This document shows, piece by piece, positions 1 through 5,815 of a DNA stretch of 6,004 nt. The stretch comes from an uncultured Paracoccaceae bacterium. Its GTDB lineage: Bacteria > Pseudomonadota > Alphaproteobacteria > Rhodobacterales > Rhodobacteraceae. Position numbers and translations under genes: made by a program. The DNA is taken from positions 1 to 6,004 of the forward strand of contig CALEZJ010000093.1 in the NCBI GenBank assembly GCA_937927885.1, written 5' to 3'. Under the pieces are notes generated by a model. That model saw only the letters and a program-made list of their open reading frames with translations, was not told the DNA's origin and ran no database searches. The first letter of the stretch is position 1. Every line of letters starts with the position of its first letter.

Positions 1-554
1 ACATCCAGCTTGTCCCAGGGCAGGTCCATCGCGAAGGCCGCCGAGGTGGCGTCGCAGATCGTCAGGCCCGCGCGGTTCGCCGGGATCGCATCGCCGTTGG
101 GCACCCTTACGCCACTGGTCGTGCCATTCCAGGTAAAGACAACATCATTGTCCCAGTTCACAGTTGTGAACTCGACAATCCGGCCATAGGGCGCCTTGCG
201 CACGGTGGCGTCCAGCTTCAACTGCTTGACCACATCGGTCACCCAGCCCTCGCCGAACGATTCCCAGGCCAGCATGTCCACGCCGCGGGCACCCAGCATC
301 GTCCACATCGCCATTTCGACGGCGCCGGTGTCGGAGGCGGGCACGATGCCGATGCGGTAATCGGCGGGCACGCCGAGGATTTCGCGCGTCAGGTCAATCG
401 CTTCGGCCAGCTTGGCCTTGCCGACGGCGGCCCGGTGCGAGCGGCCCAGCGGGGCGTCGGCGAGCATGTCGAGCGAGAATTGGGGGATCTTGGCGCAGGG
501 GCCCGACGAAAAACGCGGGTTTGCCGGGCGCGCGGCCGGGGTCGTGTCAACCAT
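1..554 (-). CDS. serC: Phosphoserine aminotransferase SerC, N-terminal part (3' end beyond window)
   Basis: PLP-dependent enzyme that transaminates 3-phosphohydroxypyruvate with glutamate to O-phosphoserine, the second step of cytosolic serine synthesis. The frame is open for 184 complete codons from ATG 552-554 to the left edge. Visible motifs are the alpha-type N-terminus with SGPC (residues 17-20), GRSHR (38-42, substrate-binding Arg/His region), ASDTGA (73-78, PLP phosphate region), AWESFG (96-101, with the aromatic residue that stacks on the cofactor), [10 protein letters not shown] (141-150) and ICDATSA (167-172, with Asp168 expected to contact the pyridine nitrogen). The PLP-binding lysine would lie just past the window edge. 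The start is supported by GAGAGGA (563-569 on the complementary strand), 8 nt before the ATG. serC is divergent from serB, the next enzyme of the pathway; serA often follows serC in this group but is not visible here. Confidence in identity is high; only completeness is unknown. Confidence 0.95.
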   Translation of the reverse strand, partial: MVDTTPAARPANPRFSSGPCAKIPQFSLDMLADAPLGRSHRAAVGKAKLAEAIDLTREILGVPADYRIGIVPASDTGAVEMAMWTMLGARGVDMLAWESFGEGWVTDVVKQLKLDATVRKAPYGRIVEFTTVNWDNDVVFTWNGTTSGVRVPNGDAIPANRAGLTICDATSAAFAMDLPWDKLD

Positions 555-711
555 CTCTGGTATCCTCTCAGATATACGCCCCTCGTTGGGGAGGGGTGTC
601 CCGCCACAGGGCTTAGCCGCGCCGCGGCACTGGCACAAGCGGGATAATTGGCCTAAAGCGGCGCTTGAGGCGGCGAAAACGACGCCACAGGTTCACGATC
701 GGAAACTTCGC
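555..711 (-). promoter_or_regulatory. Structured serC 5' leader / divergent serC-serB control region
   Basis: This 157-nt gap separates the divergent starts of serC (554) and serB (712). Read as serC leader RNA, it can form several stem-loops in series: a 21-nt dyad (651-671); a hairpin pairing 637-640 with 611-614 and 632-634 with 616-618; a perfect 6-bp GC-rich hairpin (591-596 with 579-584, 6-nt loop); and a short imperfect hairpin (about 560-577). The last one would bury the GGA core of the serC ribosome binding site. A conserved serC leader RNA is known from alphaproteobacteria (Corbino et al. 2005; in Rfam), but I cannot confirm that this is a member. No strong sigma-70 promoter stands out in either direction, and the hairpins lack a U-run, so none looks like a classical intrinsic terminator. 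That the region controls serC is inference. Confidence 0.45.
651..671. repeat. Near-perfect 21-bp dyad between serC and serB
   Basis: GCCTAAAGCG (651-660) and CGCTTGAGGC (662-671) are inverted copies around a single central base, with nine of ten positions pairing. The dyad lies 97 bp from the serC start and 41 bp from the serB start. It suits either a dimeric repressor or activator serving both divergent genes, or the first stem of the serC leader. The sequence alone does not decide between these, and the regulator is unknown. Confidence 0.5.
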
Positions 712-1590
712 ATGTTCACCGCCACCCTGCTGACCCATCCCGCAACCCCGGTTCTGGAGGGCGCGCTGGTCGAAACCCTGCGCAACGCCTGCGGCGGCGG
801 CGCCGCGCGCTGGCTGAACCCCGGGATTGCCGCCGAATTCGACCTGCCCGCCCTGCCGTCGAATCGCTGGGACATCTGGACCGACGTGCAGGCCCTGGGT
901 GTGGATCTGTGTTTCCAGCCCTCGGCGGGGCGCAGGAAGGCGATGCTGCTGGCGGATATGGATTCGACGATGATCCAGCAGGAATGCATCGACGAACTGG
1001 CCGACATGGCCGGGGTCGGCGCCCATGTGGCGGCGATCACGGCGCGGGCGATGAATGGCGAGCTCGATTTCGAGGCCGCGCTGATCGAGCGGGTGGGGCT
1101 GCTGAAAGGTCTGCCCGTGTCGGTGATCGACCGCGTCCTGGCCGAGCGCATCACGCTGATGCCCGGAGGGCCGGTGCTGCTGGCGACGATGAAGGCGCAT
1201 GGCGGGCACGCGGCGCTGGTGTCGGGTGGATTCACCGCCTTCACGTCGCGGGTGGCGGCGATGCTGGGCTTTGACGAGAACCGGGCCAACACCCTTTTGG
1301 CCGAAGCGGGCGTTCTGACCGGCGATGTGGCGCGCCCCATCCTGGGCAAGCAGGCCAAGGTGGATGCCCTGCATCAGATCACCGCACGGTTGGGGATCAC
1401 GACCGCCGAGGTGATGGCGGTGGGCGACGGCGCCAACGATCTGGGGATGCTGCATCTGGCGGGCTCGGGCGTGGCGCTGCACGCCAAGCCTGCCGTTGCA
1501 GCGCAATGCGATCTGCGGGTGAACCACGGCGATCTGACCGCTCTGTTGTATTTGCAGGGTTACGCGGCGGCGGATTTCGCGGCAGTGTGA
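712..1590 (+). CDS. serB: Phosphoserine phosphatase SerB
   Basis: HAD-superfamily phosphatase (292 aa, cytosolic) that hydrolyses O-phosphoserine to L-serine, the last step of the phosphorylated pathway. The catalytic core is complete: motif I DMDST (82-86, Asp82 nucleophile and Asp84 acid/base), the SerB cap region around QQECIDELAD (89-98), motif II VSGGFTAF (170-177, Ser171), motif III Lys213 in LGKQAK, and motif IV GDGANDLGML (238-247, Mg-binding aspartates). Residues 1-78 form the variable N-terminal domain that precedes the catalytic domain in many proteobacterial SerB proteins. ATG 712 was chosen because the product then begins MFTATLLTHP, as I remember for Rhodobacteraceae SerB; an in-frame ATG at 412 would add about 100 residues antisense to serC. 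The ribosome binding site is weak (GGAA at 701-704). It is divergent from serC, and the HerA-like ATPase follows on the same strand after 84 nt, so the two may be co-transcribed. Confidence 0.95.
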   Translation: MFTATLLTHPATPVLEGALVETLRNACGGGAARWLNPGIAAEFDLPALPSNRWDIWTDVQALGVDLCFQPSAGRRKAMLLADMDSTMIQQECIDELADMAGVGAHVAAITARAMNGELDFEAALIERVGLLKGLPVSVIDRVLAERITLMPGGPVLLATMKAHGGHAALVSGGFTAFTSRVAAMLGFDENRANTLLAEAGVLTGDVARPILGKQAKVDALHQITARLGITTAEVMAVGDGANDLGMLHLAGSGVALHAKPAVAAQCDLRVNHGDLTALLYLQGYAAADFAAV

Positions 1591-1595
1591 GGACA

Positions 1596-1642
1596 GCCCG
1601 GGCGGCAGGTGTCGCAAGGTGAGTATTTGCAGCAAGATGAAG
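1596..1642 (+). repeat. Intergenic GAGTATTT...AAGATGAAG motif with adjacent GC palindrome
   Basis: After the serB stop comes an 8-bp GC palindrome (GCCCGGGC, 1596-1603), then GAGTATTT (1621-1628), a 5-nt spacer, and AAGATGAAG (1634-1642). From memory, similar GAGTATTT(N)n-A-rich-GAAG strings follow GC hairpins at many gene ends in Rhodobacteraceae genomes, so I read this as a dispersed intergenic element and not as coding sequence. Within this window it occurs once, so its repeat status cannot be shown here. Its function is unknown. Confidence 0.4.
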
Positions 1643-1660
1643 GGGCAAGGTCAGCCCCTT
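1640..1660 (+). other. 7-bp stem-loop in the leader of the HerA-like ATPase gene
   Basis: AAGGGGC (1640-1646) pairs perfectly with GCCCCTT (1654-1660) across a 7-nt loop. The stem ends 4 nt before the GGAG ribosome binding site (1665-1668) and 14 nt before ATG 1675. It lacks a trailing T-run, so an intrinsic terminator is unlikely. It could stabilise the mRNA, partly attenuate read-through from serB, or affect translation of the next gene; none of these is shown. Confidence 0.45.
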
Positions 1661-1674
1661 TGGTGGAGCAAGGC

Positions 1675-3216
1675 ATGGGTGACGAGAGCATTTTCATCGG
1701 TGGCGGTGGGCCCGAGTATCGCACGGCGCAGCATCTGTTGCTGAAGTACGGCAACCGTCACGGGCTGATCGCCGGGGCGACCGGGACCGGCAAGACGATC
1801 ACCATGCAGGTCATGGCCGAGTCGTTTTCCCGCGCCGGGGTTCCGGTGTTTCTGACCGACATCAAGGGCGATCTGGGCGGCATGGCGGTAGCGGGCGCGC
1901 CGCGCGACGCCTTTGCCCGGCGGGCCGAGCAGATCGGCCTGTCGGATGTGGGCTATGCCGCGATGCCGGTGACCTTCTGGGACCTTTTTGGCGAACATGG
2001 CCACCCGGTCCGCGCGACGATTGCCGAGATGGGACCCCTGCTGCTGAGCCGGATCATGGAATTGACCGAAGCGCAGGAAGGCGTCATCAACGTGGCCTTC
2101 CGGCTGGCGGATGAACAGGGATGGCCGATCCTCGACCTGCCGGACCTGCGCGCGGTGTTGCAGTTCCTGGTGGAAAACCAGCGCGAGATGTCGGCGAAAT
2201 ACGGCAATGTCACCACCGCCAGCGTGGGGGCGATCCAGCGCCGCCTGCTGGTGCTGGAAAATCAGGGCGCGCGCAGCTTTTTCGGCGAGCCCGCGCTGGA
2301 CATCCGCGACCTGATGCTGGTGCGCGGGGGGCAGGGGCAGGTCAACATCCTGCATGCCGAAAAGCTGATGAACACGCCGCGGCTCTATGCGACCTTCCTG
2401 TTGTGGCTGTTGTCCGAACTGTTCGAGGAACTGCCCGAGGTGGGCGATGCGGACAAACCGAAGCTCGTGTTCTTTTTCGACGAGGCGCATCTTCTGTTCA
2501 ACGGCGCCCCGAGGGCGCTGGTCGAAAAGGTCGAGCAGGTGGCGCGGCTGATCCGCTCGAAGGGGGTGGGGATCTATTTCATCACCCAGAACCCCGACGA
2601 TGTGCCGGATTCGATTCTGGCTCAACTGGGCAACCGGGTGCAGCACGCGCTCAGGGCCTTTACCGCGCGCGACCAGCAGGCCCTGCGCAAGGCGGCGCAG
2701 ACCTATCGCCCCAATCCGCGGTTCTCGACCGAAGTGGCGATCCGCGAGGTCGGCGTGGGCGAGGCGGTAACGTCGTTCCTCGAAAACAAGGGCGTGCCCG
2801 GCATGGTCGAACGCACCCTTGTGCGCCCGCCGTCCAGCGCGATGGGACCGGTCGATGCGCCAACCCGGGCGCAGGTCATCGCGCGCTCGCCGGTGGCGGG
2901 GCGCTATGACCGCGCCATCGACCGCGATTCCGCGCATGAAATGCTGGCCCGGCGCGAAGCCGAGGCCGCGCGCGAGGCCGGACAGGCGACCAGCGACGAG
3001 CAATATGCCCGCGCCCGCCGCTATCAGCCGCCCGGTGCGATGACCACGCGGCCCGCCCCGGCCGAGCCCCCGCGCAGCCGTGCCCCGGCCGCACGGTCCT
3101 CGCGCAGCGATTCTCCGGTGGATGCCTTTACCAAATCGATGGCGCGCTCGATCGGCACCAGGGCGGGCAGCGCGATCGTGCGGGGGGTGCTGGGGACGCT
3201 GTTCCGGGGACGGTAA
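1675..3216 (+). CDS. HerA-like P-loop ATPase, YjgR/DUF853 family
   Basis: 513-aa cytosolic ATPase of the HerA/FtsK superfamily branch usually annotated as helicase HerA-like, DUF853 or YjgR; its physiological role is not established. The N-terminus carries Walker A GATGTGKT (34-41) directly after NRHGLIAGA, followed by VFLTDIKGDLGGMA (58-71), a family hallmark. Walker B is LVFFFDEAH (264-272). ITQNPDDVPDSIL (303-315) and LGNRVQHALRAFT (318-330) are further conserved blocks. Residues 423-490 are Arg/Ala/Pro-rich and probably flexible, and the protein ends in a short basic amphipathic tail (GVLGTLFRGR). There are no transmembrane segments or signal peptide. ATG 1675 is preferred because GGAG (1665-1668) is 6 nt upstream; an in-frame GTG at 1609 would translate the intergenic motif and hairpin into 22 extra residues. 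It lies 84 nt after serB on the same strand. Family assignment is firm; helicase activity is inference. Confidence 0.9.
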   Translation: MGDESIFIGGGGPEYRTAQHLLLKYGNRHGLIAGATGTGKTITMQVMAESFSRAGVPVFLTDIKGDLGGMAVAGAPRDAFARRAEQIGLSDVGYAAMPVTFWDLFGEHGHPVRATIAEMGPLLLSRIMELTEAQEGVINVAFRLADEQGWPILDLPDLRAVLQFLVENQREMSAKYGNVTTASVGAIQRRLLVLENQGARSFFGEPALDIRDLMLVRGGQGQVNILHAEKLMNTPRLYATFLLWLLSELFEELPEVGDADKPKLVFFFDEAHLLFNGAPRALVEKVEQVARLIRSKGVGIYFITQNPDDVPDSILAQLGNRVQHALRAFTARDQQALRKAAQTYRPNPRFSTEVAIREVGVGEAVTSFLENKGVPGMVERTLVRPPSSAMGPVDAPTRAQVIARSPVAGRYDRAIDRDSAHEMLARREAEAAREAGQATSDEQYARARRYQPPGAMTTRPAPAEPPRSRAPAARSSRSDSPVDAFTKSMARSIGTRAGSAIVRGVLGTLFRGR

Positions 3217-3360
3217 AGGCCCTTCCCCGCCGCGCCGGAATGATGTCGTTCACTTATTGTTCACTTTCGGATGCGACGCTGTGCAAGGGCGCGCGATGAT
3301 CCGGGGGTGTCGATGCGGGGCGGACGAACCTTGTGGATCCGGTTTTGGACCGCGTTGGCC
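3217..3360. other. Convergent intergenic gap without a convincing gene
   Basis: These 144 nt lie between the stop codons of the plus-strand ATPase gene and the minus-strand transporter gene. A possible 6-bp stem (CGGGGA 3205-3210 with TCCCCG 3224-3229) overlaps the ATPase stop codon and could help end that transcript, but it has a long loop and no T-run. No comparable hairpin is clear for the transporter gene. Frames opening at 3271 or 3298 run into antisense of the transporter and look like GC-rich shadows. The only distinct element is the LexA-like box listed separately. Confidence 0.5.
3248..3262 (+). promoter_or_regulatory. LexA (SOS) box-like sequence GTTC-N7-GTTC
   Basis: GTTC (3248-3251), seven bases (ACTTATT) and GTTC (3259-3262) match exactly the direct-repeat LexA site known from Rhodobacter and other alphaproteobacteria. 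The similarity extends to a GTTCACTT direct repeat (3248-3255 and 3259-3266). Its position is unusual: it lies between the 3' ends of two convergent genes, with no credible SOS gene starting on either side. It may control a small transcript, be left from a rearrangement, or be chance. Confidence 0.35.
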
Positions 3361-4278
3361 TCAGCCGCCCGGCGTCATGGCCTTGCGTTGCCGCGCCCGC
3401 TCCAGCCCCAGTTGCCGCTCGCGCCAGATGATGGCGATGCCGGCGCTGACCACGATCCCGGCGCCGGTCAGCATGGTCAGCGTCGGCACCTCGTCGAACA
3501 CCCAATAGCCGATCACCAGCGCCAGCAGGATCGCCGCGTAGTCGAACGGGGCGATGACCGAGGCATCGGCCTCGCGGTAGCTCGACGTCAGGAAGATCTG
3601 GCCGACCCCCCCCATGAGGCCGATGGCGACCAGGAGCGCGGCCTCGCGCACCGTGGGCATGGCCCAGCCATAGGGCAGGGTCAGCAGCGACAGGCATGCG
3701 GCGGTGATCGAGAACCAGAACACGATGGCCGACGTCTGCTCTGTGGCCACCAGACGGCGCACGGTGACCTGTGCCAGGGCCGTGCAGACCGCACCCGTGA
3801 GCGCCAGCATCGCGCCGAGAGCCTCGGCAGTGTCGGCGGCGCCGCTCAGCGACAGGCGGGGCGACAATACGACCATCACCCCGATCAACCCGACCAGCAC
3901 CGCGCTGAAACGGAAGATGCGCACGTCCTCGCCCAGGAAGATCGCGGCAAAGACCACCAGCAGCAAAGGCGCGGCAAAGCCGATGGCAGTGACCTCGGGC
4001 AGCGGCAGATACGCCAGCGCGGCAAAGCCGAATCCCATGGCACTGACCCCGATCAATCCGCGCCAGAAATGCCCGAAGGGCCGCGAGACCTTGAGCCCGG
4101 TGCGCAACTCGCCGCGCCAGGCCAGCCAGATCAGGATCACCGGAACCGCGAAGGCCGACCGGAAAAAGACCGTCTCGCCGGGGGGGATCGTATCCGAAAT
4201 CGACTTTACCAGCGACGCCATGGCGACGAAAATCGTCACCGCTATCAATTTGTAGGTGATGCCGAGAAGGGGACGCAT
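3361..4278 (-). CDS. DMT-superfamily transporter with two EamA domains
   Basis: 305-aa integral inner-membrane protein of the drug/metabolite transporter superfamily. It has the expected two tandem EamA halves (about residues 7-138 and 152-284), giving about ten hydrophobic helices. Visible landmarks are FFRSAFAVPVILI (38-50) and LPEVTAIGFAAPLLLVVFAAIFLGE (from 93) in the first half, and SYREADASVIAPFDYAAILLALVIGYWVFDEVP (from 233) in the second. The C-terminus is short and basic. Such proteins export or import amino acids, nucleosides, drugs or related metabolites; the substrate cannot be read from the sequence. ATG 4276-4278 (MRPLLGITYK) gives the normal length, while an upstream ATG at 4335 would add 19 residues across the palindrome and promoter. 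No Shine-Dalgarno sequence precedes the chosen start, so initiation may depend on a short leader. It is 63 nt downstream of urtE on the same strand, but a separate promoter and operator lie in the gap. Confidence 0.88.
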   Translation of the reverse strand: MRPLLGITYKLIAVTIFVAMASLVKSISDTIPPGETVFFRSAFAVPVILIWLAWRGELRTGLKVSRPFGHFWRGLIGVSAMGFGFAALAYLPLPEVTAIGFAAPLLLVVFAAIFLGEDVRIFRFSAVLVGLIGVMVVLSPRLSLSGAADTAEALGAMLALTGAVCTALAQVTVRRLVATEQTSAIVFWFSITAACLSLLTLPYGWAMPTVREAALLVAIGLMGGVGQIFLTSSYREADASVIAPFDYAAILLALVIGYWVFDEVPTLTMLTGAGIVVSAGIAIIWRERQLGLERARQRKAMTPGG

Positions 4279-4290
4279 GCGCTGGGGGCC

Positions 4291-4312
4291 AATAGTGAAC
4301 CTGTTCACTATT
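4291..4312. promoter_or_regulatory. Perfect 22-bp palindromic operator candidate upstream of the DMT gene
   Basis: AATAGTGAAC (4291-4300) and GTTCACTATT (4303-4312) are exact inverted copies separated by CT. The dyad ends 12 nt before the transporter start and covers the predicted -10 box and transcription start, a typical place for a repressor of the TetR, GntR or MarR type. The stem is AT-rich with only a 2-nt centre and no T-run on either side, so it does not look like a terminator. No regulator gene lies in the window, so the binding protein is unknown. Confidence 0.65.
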
Positions 4313-4335
4313 CCATCAATGCAGCGCCGCGGCAA
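4307..4335 (-). promoter_or_regulatory. Predicted sigma-70-type promoter of the DMT transporter gene
   Basis: On the minus strand, TTGCCG (4330-4335, four of six matches to TTGACA) is followed by a 17-nt spacer and AATAGT (4307-4312, four of six matches to TATAAT). Transcription would begin near 4300, giving a leader of roughly 20 nt before ATG 4278. The -35 box begins 6 nt after the urtE stop codon. The -10 box coincides with one arm of the palindrome at 4291-4312. This is a prediction from spacing and partial matches only. Confidence 0.4.
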
Positions 4336-4341
4336 CCCGGG

Positions 4342-5046
4342 TCAGACGCTCATCCAGCGTCGCAGTTCGATTTCGGACTCGCCGTGCATGTCGGCACCAG
4401 TCCCCGCCATCACGGCCTCGCCCCGGTCGAGCACCACGAAATGGTCGGCCAGCACACGGGCGAAATCGAAATACTGCTCGACCAGGACGATGGCCATTCC
4501 CGCCTCGCCGCGCAGATATTCGATGGCGCGGCCGATGTCCTTGATGATCGAGGGCTGGATGCCCTCGGTCGGCTCATCAAGAACCAGCAATTTCGGCTGC
4601 ATCACCATCGCCCGCCCGATTGCCAGTTGCTGCTGCTGCCCGCCCGACAGGTCGCCGCCCCGGCGCCCCATCATGTCCTTCAGCACCGGAAACAGGGTAA
4701 AGACCGCATCCGGAACCTTGCGCGCGCCGCGCGGCAGCGTGGCAAAGGCGGATTCGAGGTTCTCGCGCACCGTGAGCAGCGGAAAGATCTCGCGCCCCTG
4801 CGGCACATAGGCGATGCCGCGCCGCGCCCGCTCGGCGGGGGCCAGCCGGGTGATGTCCTGCCCCTGCCACAGGATGCGCCCGCCCGAGGCCATCTGCCGC
4901 CCGACGATCGCCCGCATCAGCGACGTCTTGCCAACCCCGTTGCGGCCGAGAACAGCGGTCACCTTGCCGGGCTCGGCGCGCAGCGACACCCCGCGCAGCG
5001 CCTGGGCGGCACCGTAATGCAGGGTCAGTTCGGAAATTTCCAGCAT
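4342..5046 (-). CDS. urtE: Urea ABC transporter ATP-binding subunit UrtE
   Basis: 234-aa cytoplasmic ATPase, one of two nucleotide-binding subunits that power urea uptake through the UrtB/UrtC channel. ABC motifs are in order: Walker A GRNGVGKT (34-41), Q-loop Gln83 in YVPQGREIFP, signature LSGGQ (133-137) within LSGGQQQQLAIGRA, and Walker B LLVLDEP (153-159). The stretch EPTEGIQPSIIKDIG is characteristic of UrtE and separates it from the branched-chain amino acid ATPase LivF, its closest relative. The switch position is Gln191 (VLVEQYFDF) in place of histidine, as is usual for LivF/UrtE proteins. Length is normal for the family. The start lies one base after the urtD stop, with only a weak GGGG-type ribosome binding site, which suggests translational coupling. 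It is the last urt gene; a DMT carrier follows, not urease genes. Confidence 0.93.
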   Translation of the reverse strand: MLEISELTLHYGAAQALRGVSLRAEPGKVTAVLGRNGVGKTSLMRAIVGRQMASGGRILWQGQDITRLAPAERARRGIAYVPQGREIFPLLTVRENLESAFATLPRGARKVPDAVFTLFPVLKDMMGRRGGDLSGGQQQQLAIGRAMVMQPKLLVLDEPTEGIQPSIIKDIGRAIEYLRGEAGMAIVLVEQYFDFARVLADHFVVLDRGEAVMAGTGADMHGESEIELRRWMSV

Positions 5047-5047
5047 G

Positions 5048-5815
5048 TCAGCGCCCCAGATAAACCTCGATCACATCCTCGCGCGAGGACACGTGATCGA
5101 GCGAGCCTTCGGCCAGCACCGAACCCTGATGCAGCACCGTCACCCGGCAATTCAGCGCGCGGACGAAATCCATGTCATGCTCGACGACAATCACGGTGCG
5201 CTCTCCGGCAATGGATTTCAGCAATTCCGCCGTCTCCATCGTCTCGGCATCGGTCATCCCGGCGGCGGGTTCATCGACCAGCAACAATTGCGGTTCCTGT
5301 GCCAGCAGCATGCCGATCTCCAGCCATTGCTTTTGCCCATGGCTGAGATTTGCCGCCAGATCCTGCCGCTGCCCCGCCAGCCGGACCTGCTCCAGAAGCG
5401 CGGTCACCTTCGTGTCTTCCGCCGGTGTGCTGCGATGAAAAAGCGTGGCAAACACGCCGCGCCGCGCCTTCAGCGCCAGACGGATGTTGTCCTCGACACT
5501 GTGCGTTTCGAACACCGTCGGCTTTTGGAACTTGCGACCGATCCCCAGCCGCGCCACCCCGGCCTCGTCGATGCGGGTCAGGTCGGTGTCGCCATTCCAG
5601 CGCACCACGCCCTCGTCAGGTCGGGTCTTGCCGGTGACTATGTCCATGAAGGTGGTCTTGCCCGCCCCGTTCGGGCCGATGATCGCGCGGAGCTCGCCCG
5701 GCATCACCGCCAGAGAGAGGCCGTTGATCGCCTTGAACCCGTCAAAGCTGCGCGTCACCGCGTCGAGATAAAGGAGCGCGGCGGAACTGGGGTGAGTGCT
5801 GGCAGGGGGCGTCAT
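5048..5815 (-). CDS. urtD: Urea ABC transporter ATP-binding subunit UrtD
   Basis: 255-aa cytoplasmic ATPase, partner of UrtE in the urea importer and related to LivG. Motifs are Walker A GPNGAGKT (47-54), Q-loop Gln97 in GRKFQKPTVFE, signature LSHGQ (157-161, with His for the usual second Ser/Gly) in LSHGQKQWLEIGMLLAQ, Walker B LLLVDEP (177-183) with DEPAAGMTDAET, and switch His213 in VVEHDMDFVR. GRKFQKPTVFE and LSHGQKQWLEIGM are typical of UrtD. ATG 5813-5815 is chosen because GGAGGG lies 7 nt upstream and the start forms an ATGA overlap with the urtC stop; an in-frame ATG at 5932 would instead translate across the end of urtC. The overlap points to coupled translation with urtC. Confidence 0.93.
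   Translation of the reverse strand: MTPPASTHPSSAALLYLDAVTRSFDGFKAINGLSLAVMPGELRAIIGPNGAGKTTFMDIVTGKTRPDEGVVRWNGDTDLTRIDEAGVARLGIGRKFQKPTVFETHSVEDNIRLALKARRGVFATLFHRSTPAEDTKVTALLEQVRLAGQRQDLAANLSHGQKQWLEIGMLLAQEPQLLLVDEPAAGMTDAETMETAELLKSIAGERTVIVVEHDMDFVRALNCRVTVLHQGSVLAEGSLDHVSSREDVIEVYLGR

Noticed and set aside
579..596. GC hairpin read as an intrinsic terminator
   Set aside because: The perfect stem has no U-run on either strand and lies in a leader just before the serC start, so it fits better as part of a structured leader.
412..711. N-terminal extension of serB from ATG 412
   Set aside because: It would overlap the serC coding region in antisense and add about 100 residues unlike any SerB. 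The family-like N-terminus begins at ATG 712.
613..1635. 340-codon open frame on the minus strand
   Set aside because: It is antisense to serB with His/Arg/Gln-rich low-information composition, and serB has all catalytic motifs on the other strand.
1609..1674. GTG 1609 as start of the HerA-like ATPase
   Set aside because: The 22 extra residues come from the intergenic motif and hairpin, while ATG 1675 has a well-spaced GGAG site and the family-like start.
1651..3003. 450-codon open frame on the minus strand
   Set aside because: It is antisense to the HerA-like ATPase, His/Arg/Gln-rich and without recognisable domains, so it is a shadow of the real gene.
4291..4312. Palindrome read as the urtE transcription terminator
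   Set aside because: The stem is AT-rich, has only a 2-nt centre and is followed by a G/C run, not T residues, on the urtE strand.
3271..5346. 691-codon open frame on the plus strand
   Set aside because: It is fully antisense to the DMT gene, urtE and part of urtD, all of which have clear family motifs. Its product is rich in Gln, Arg, His and Asp with no recognisable domain, as expected for a GC-rich shadow frame.
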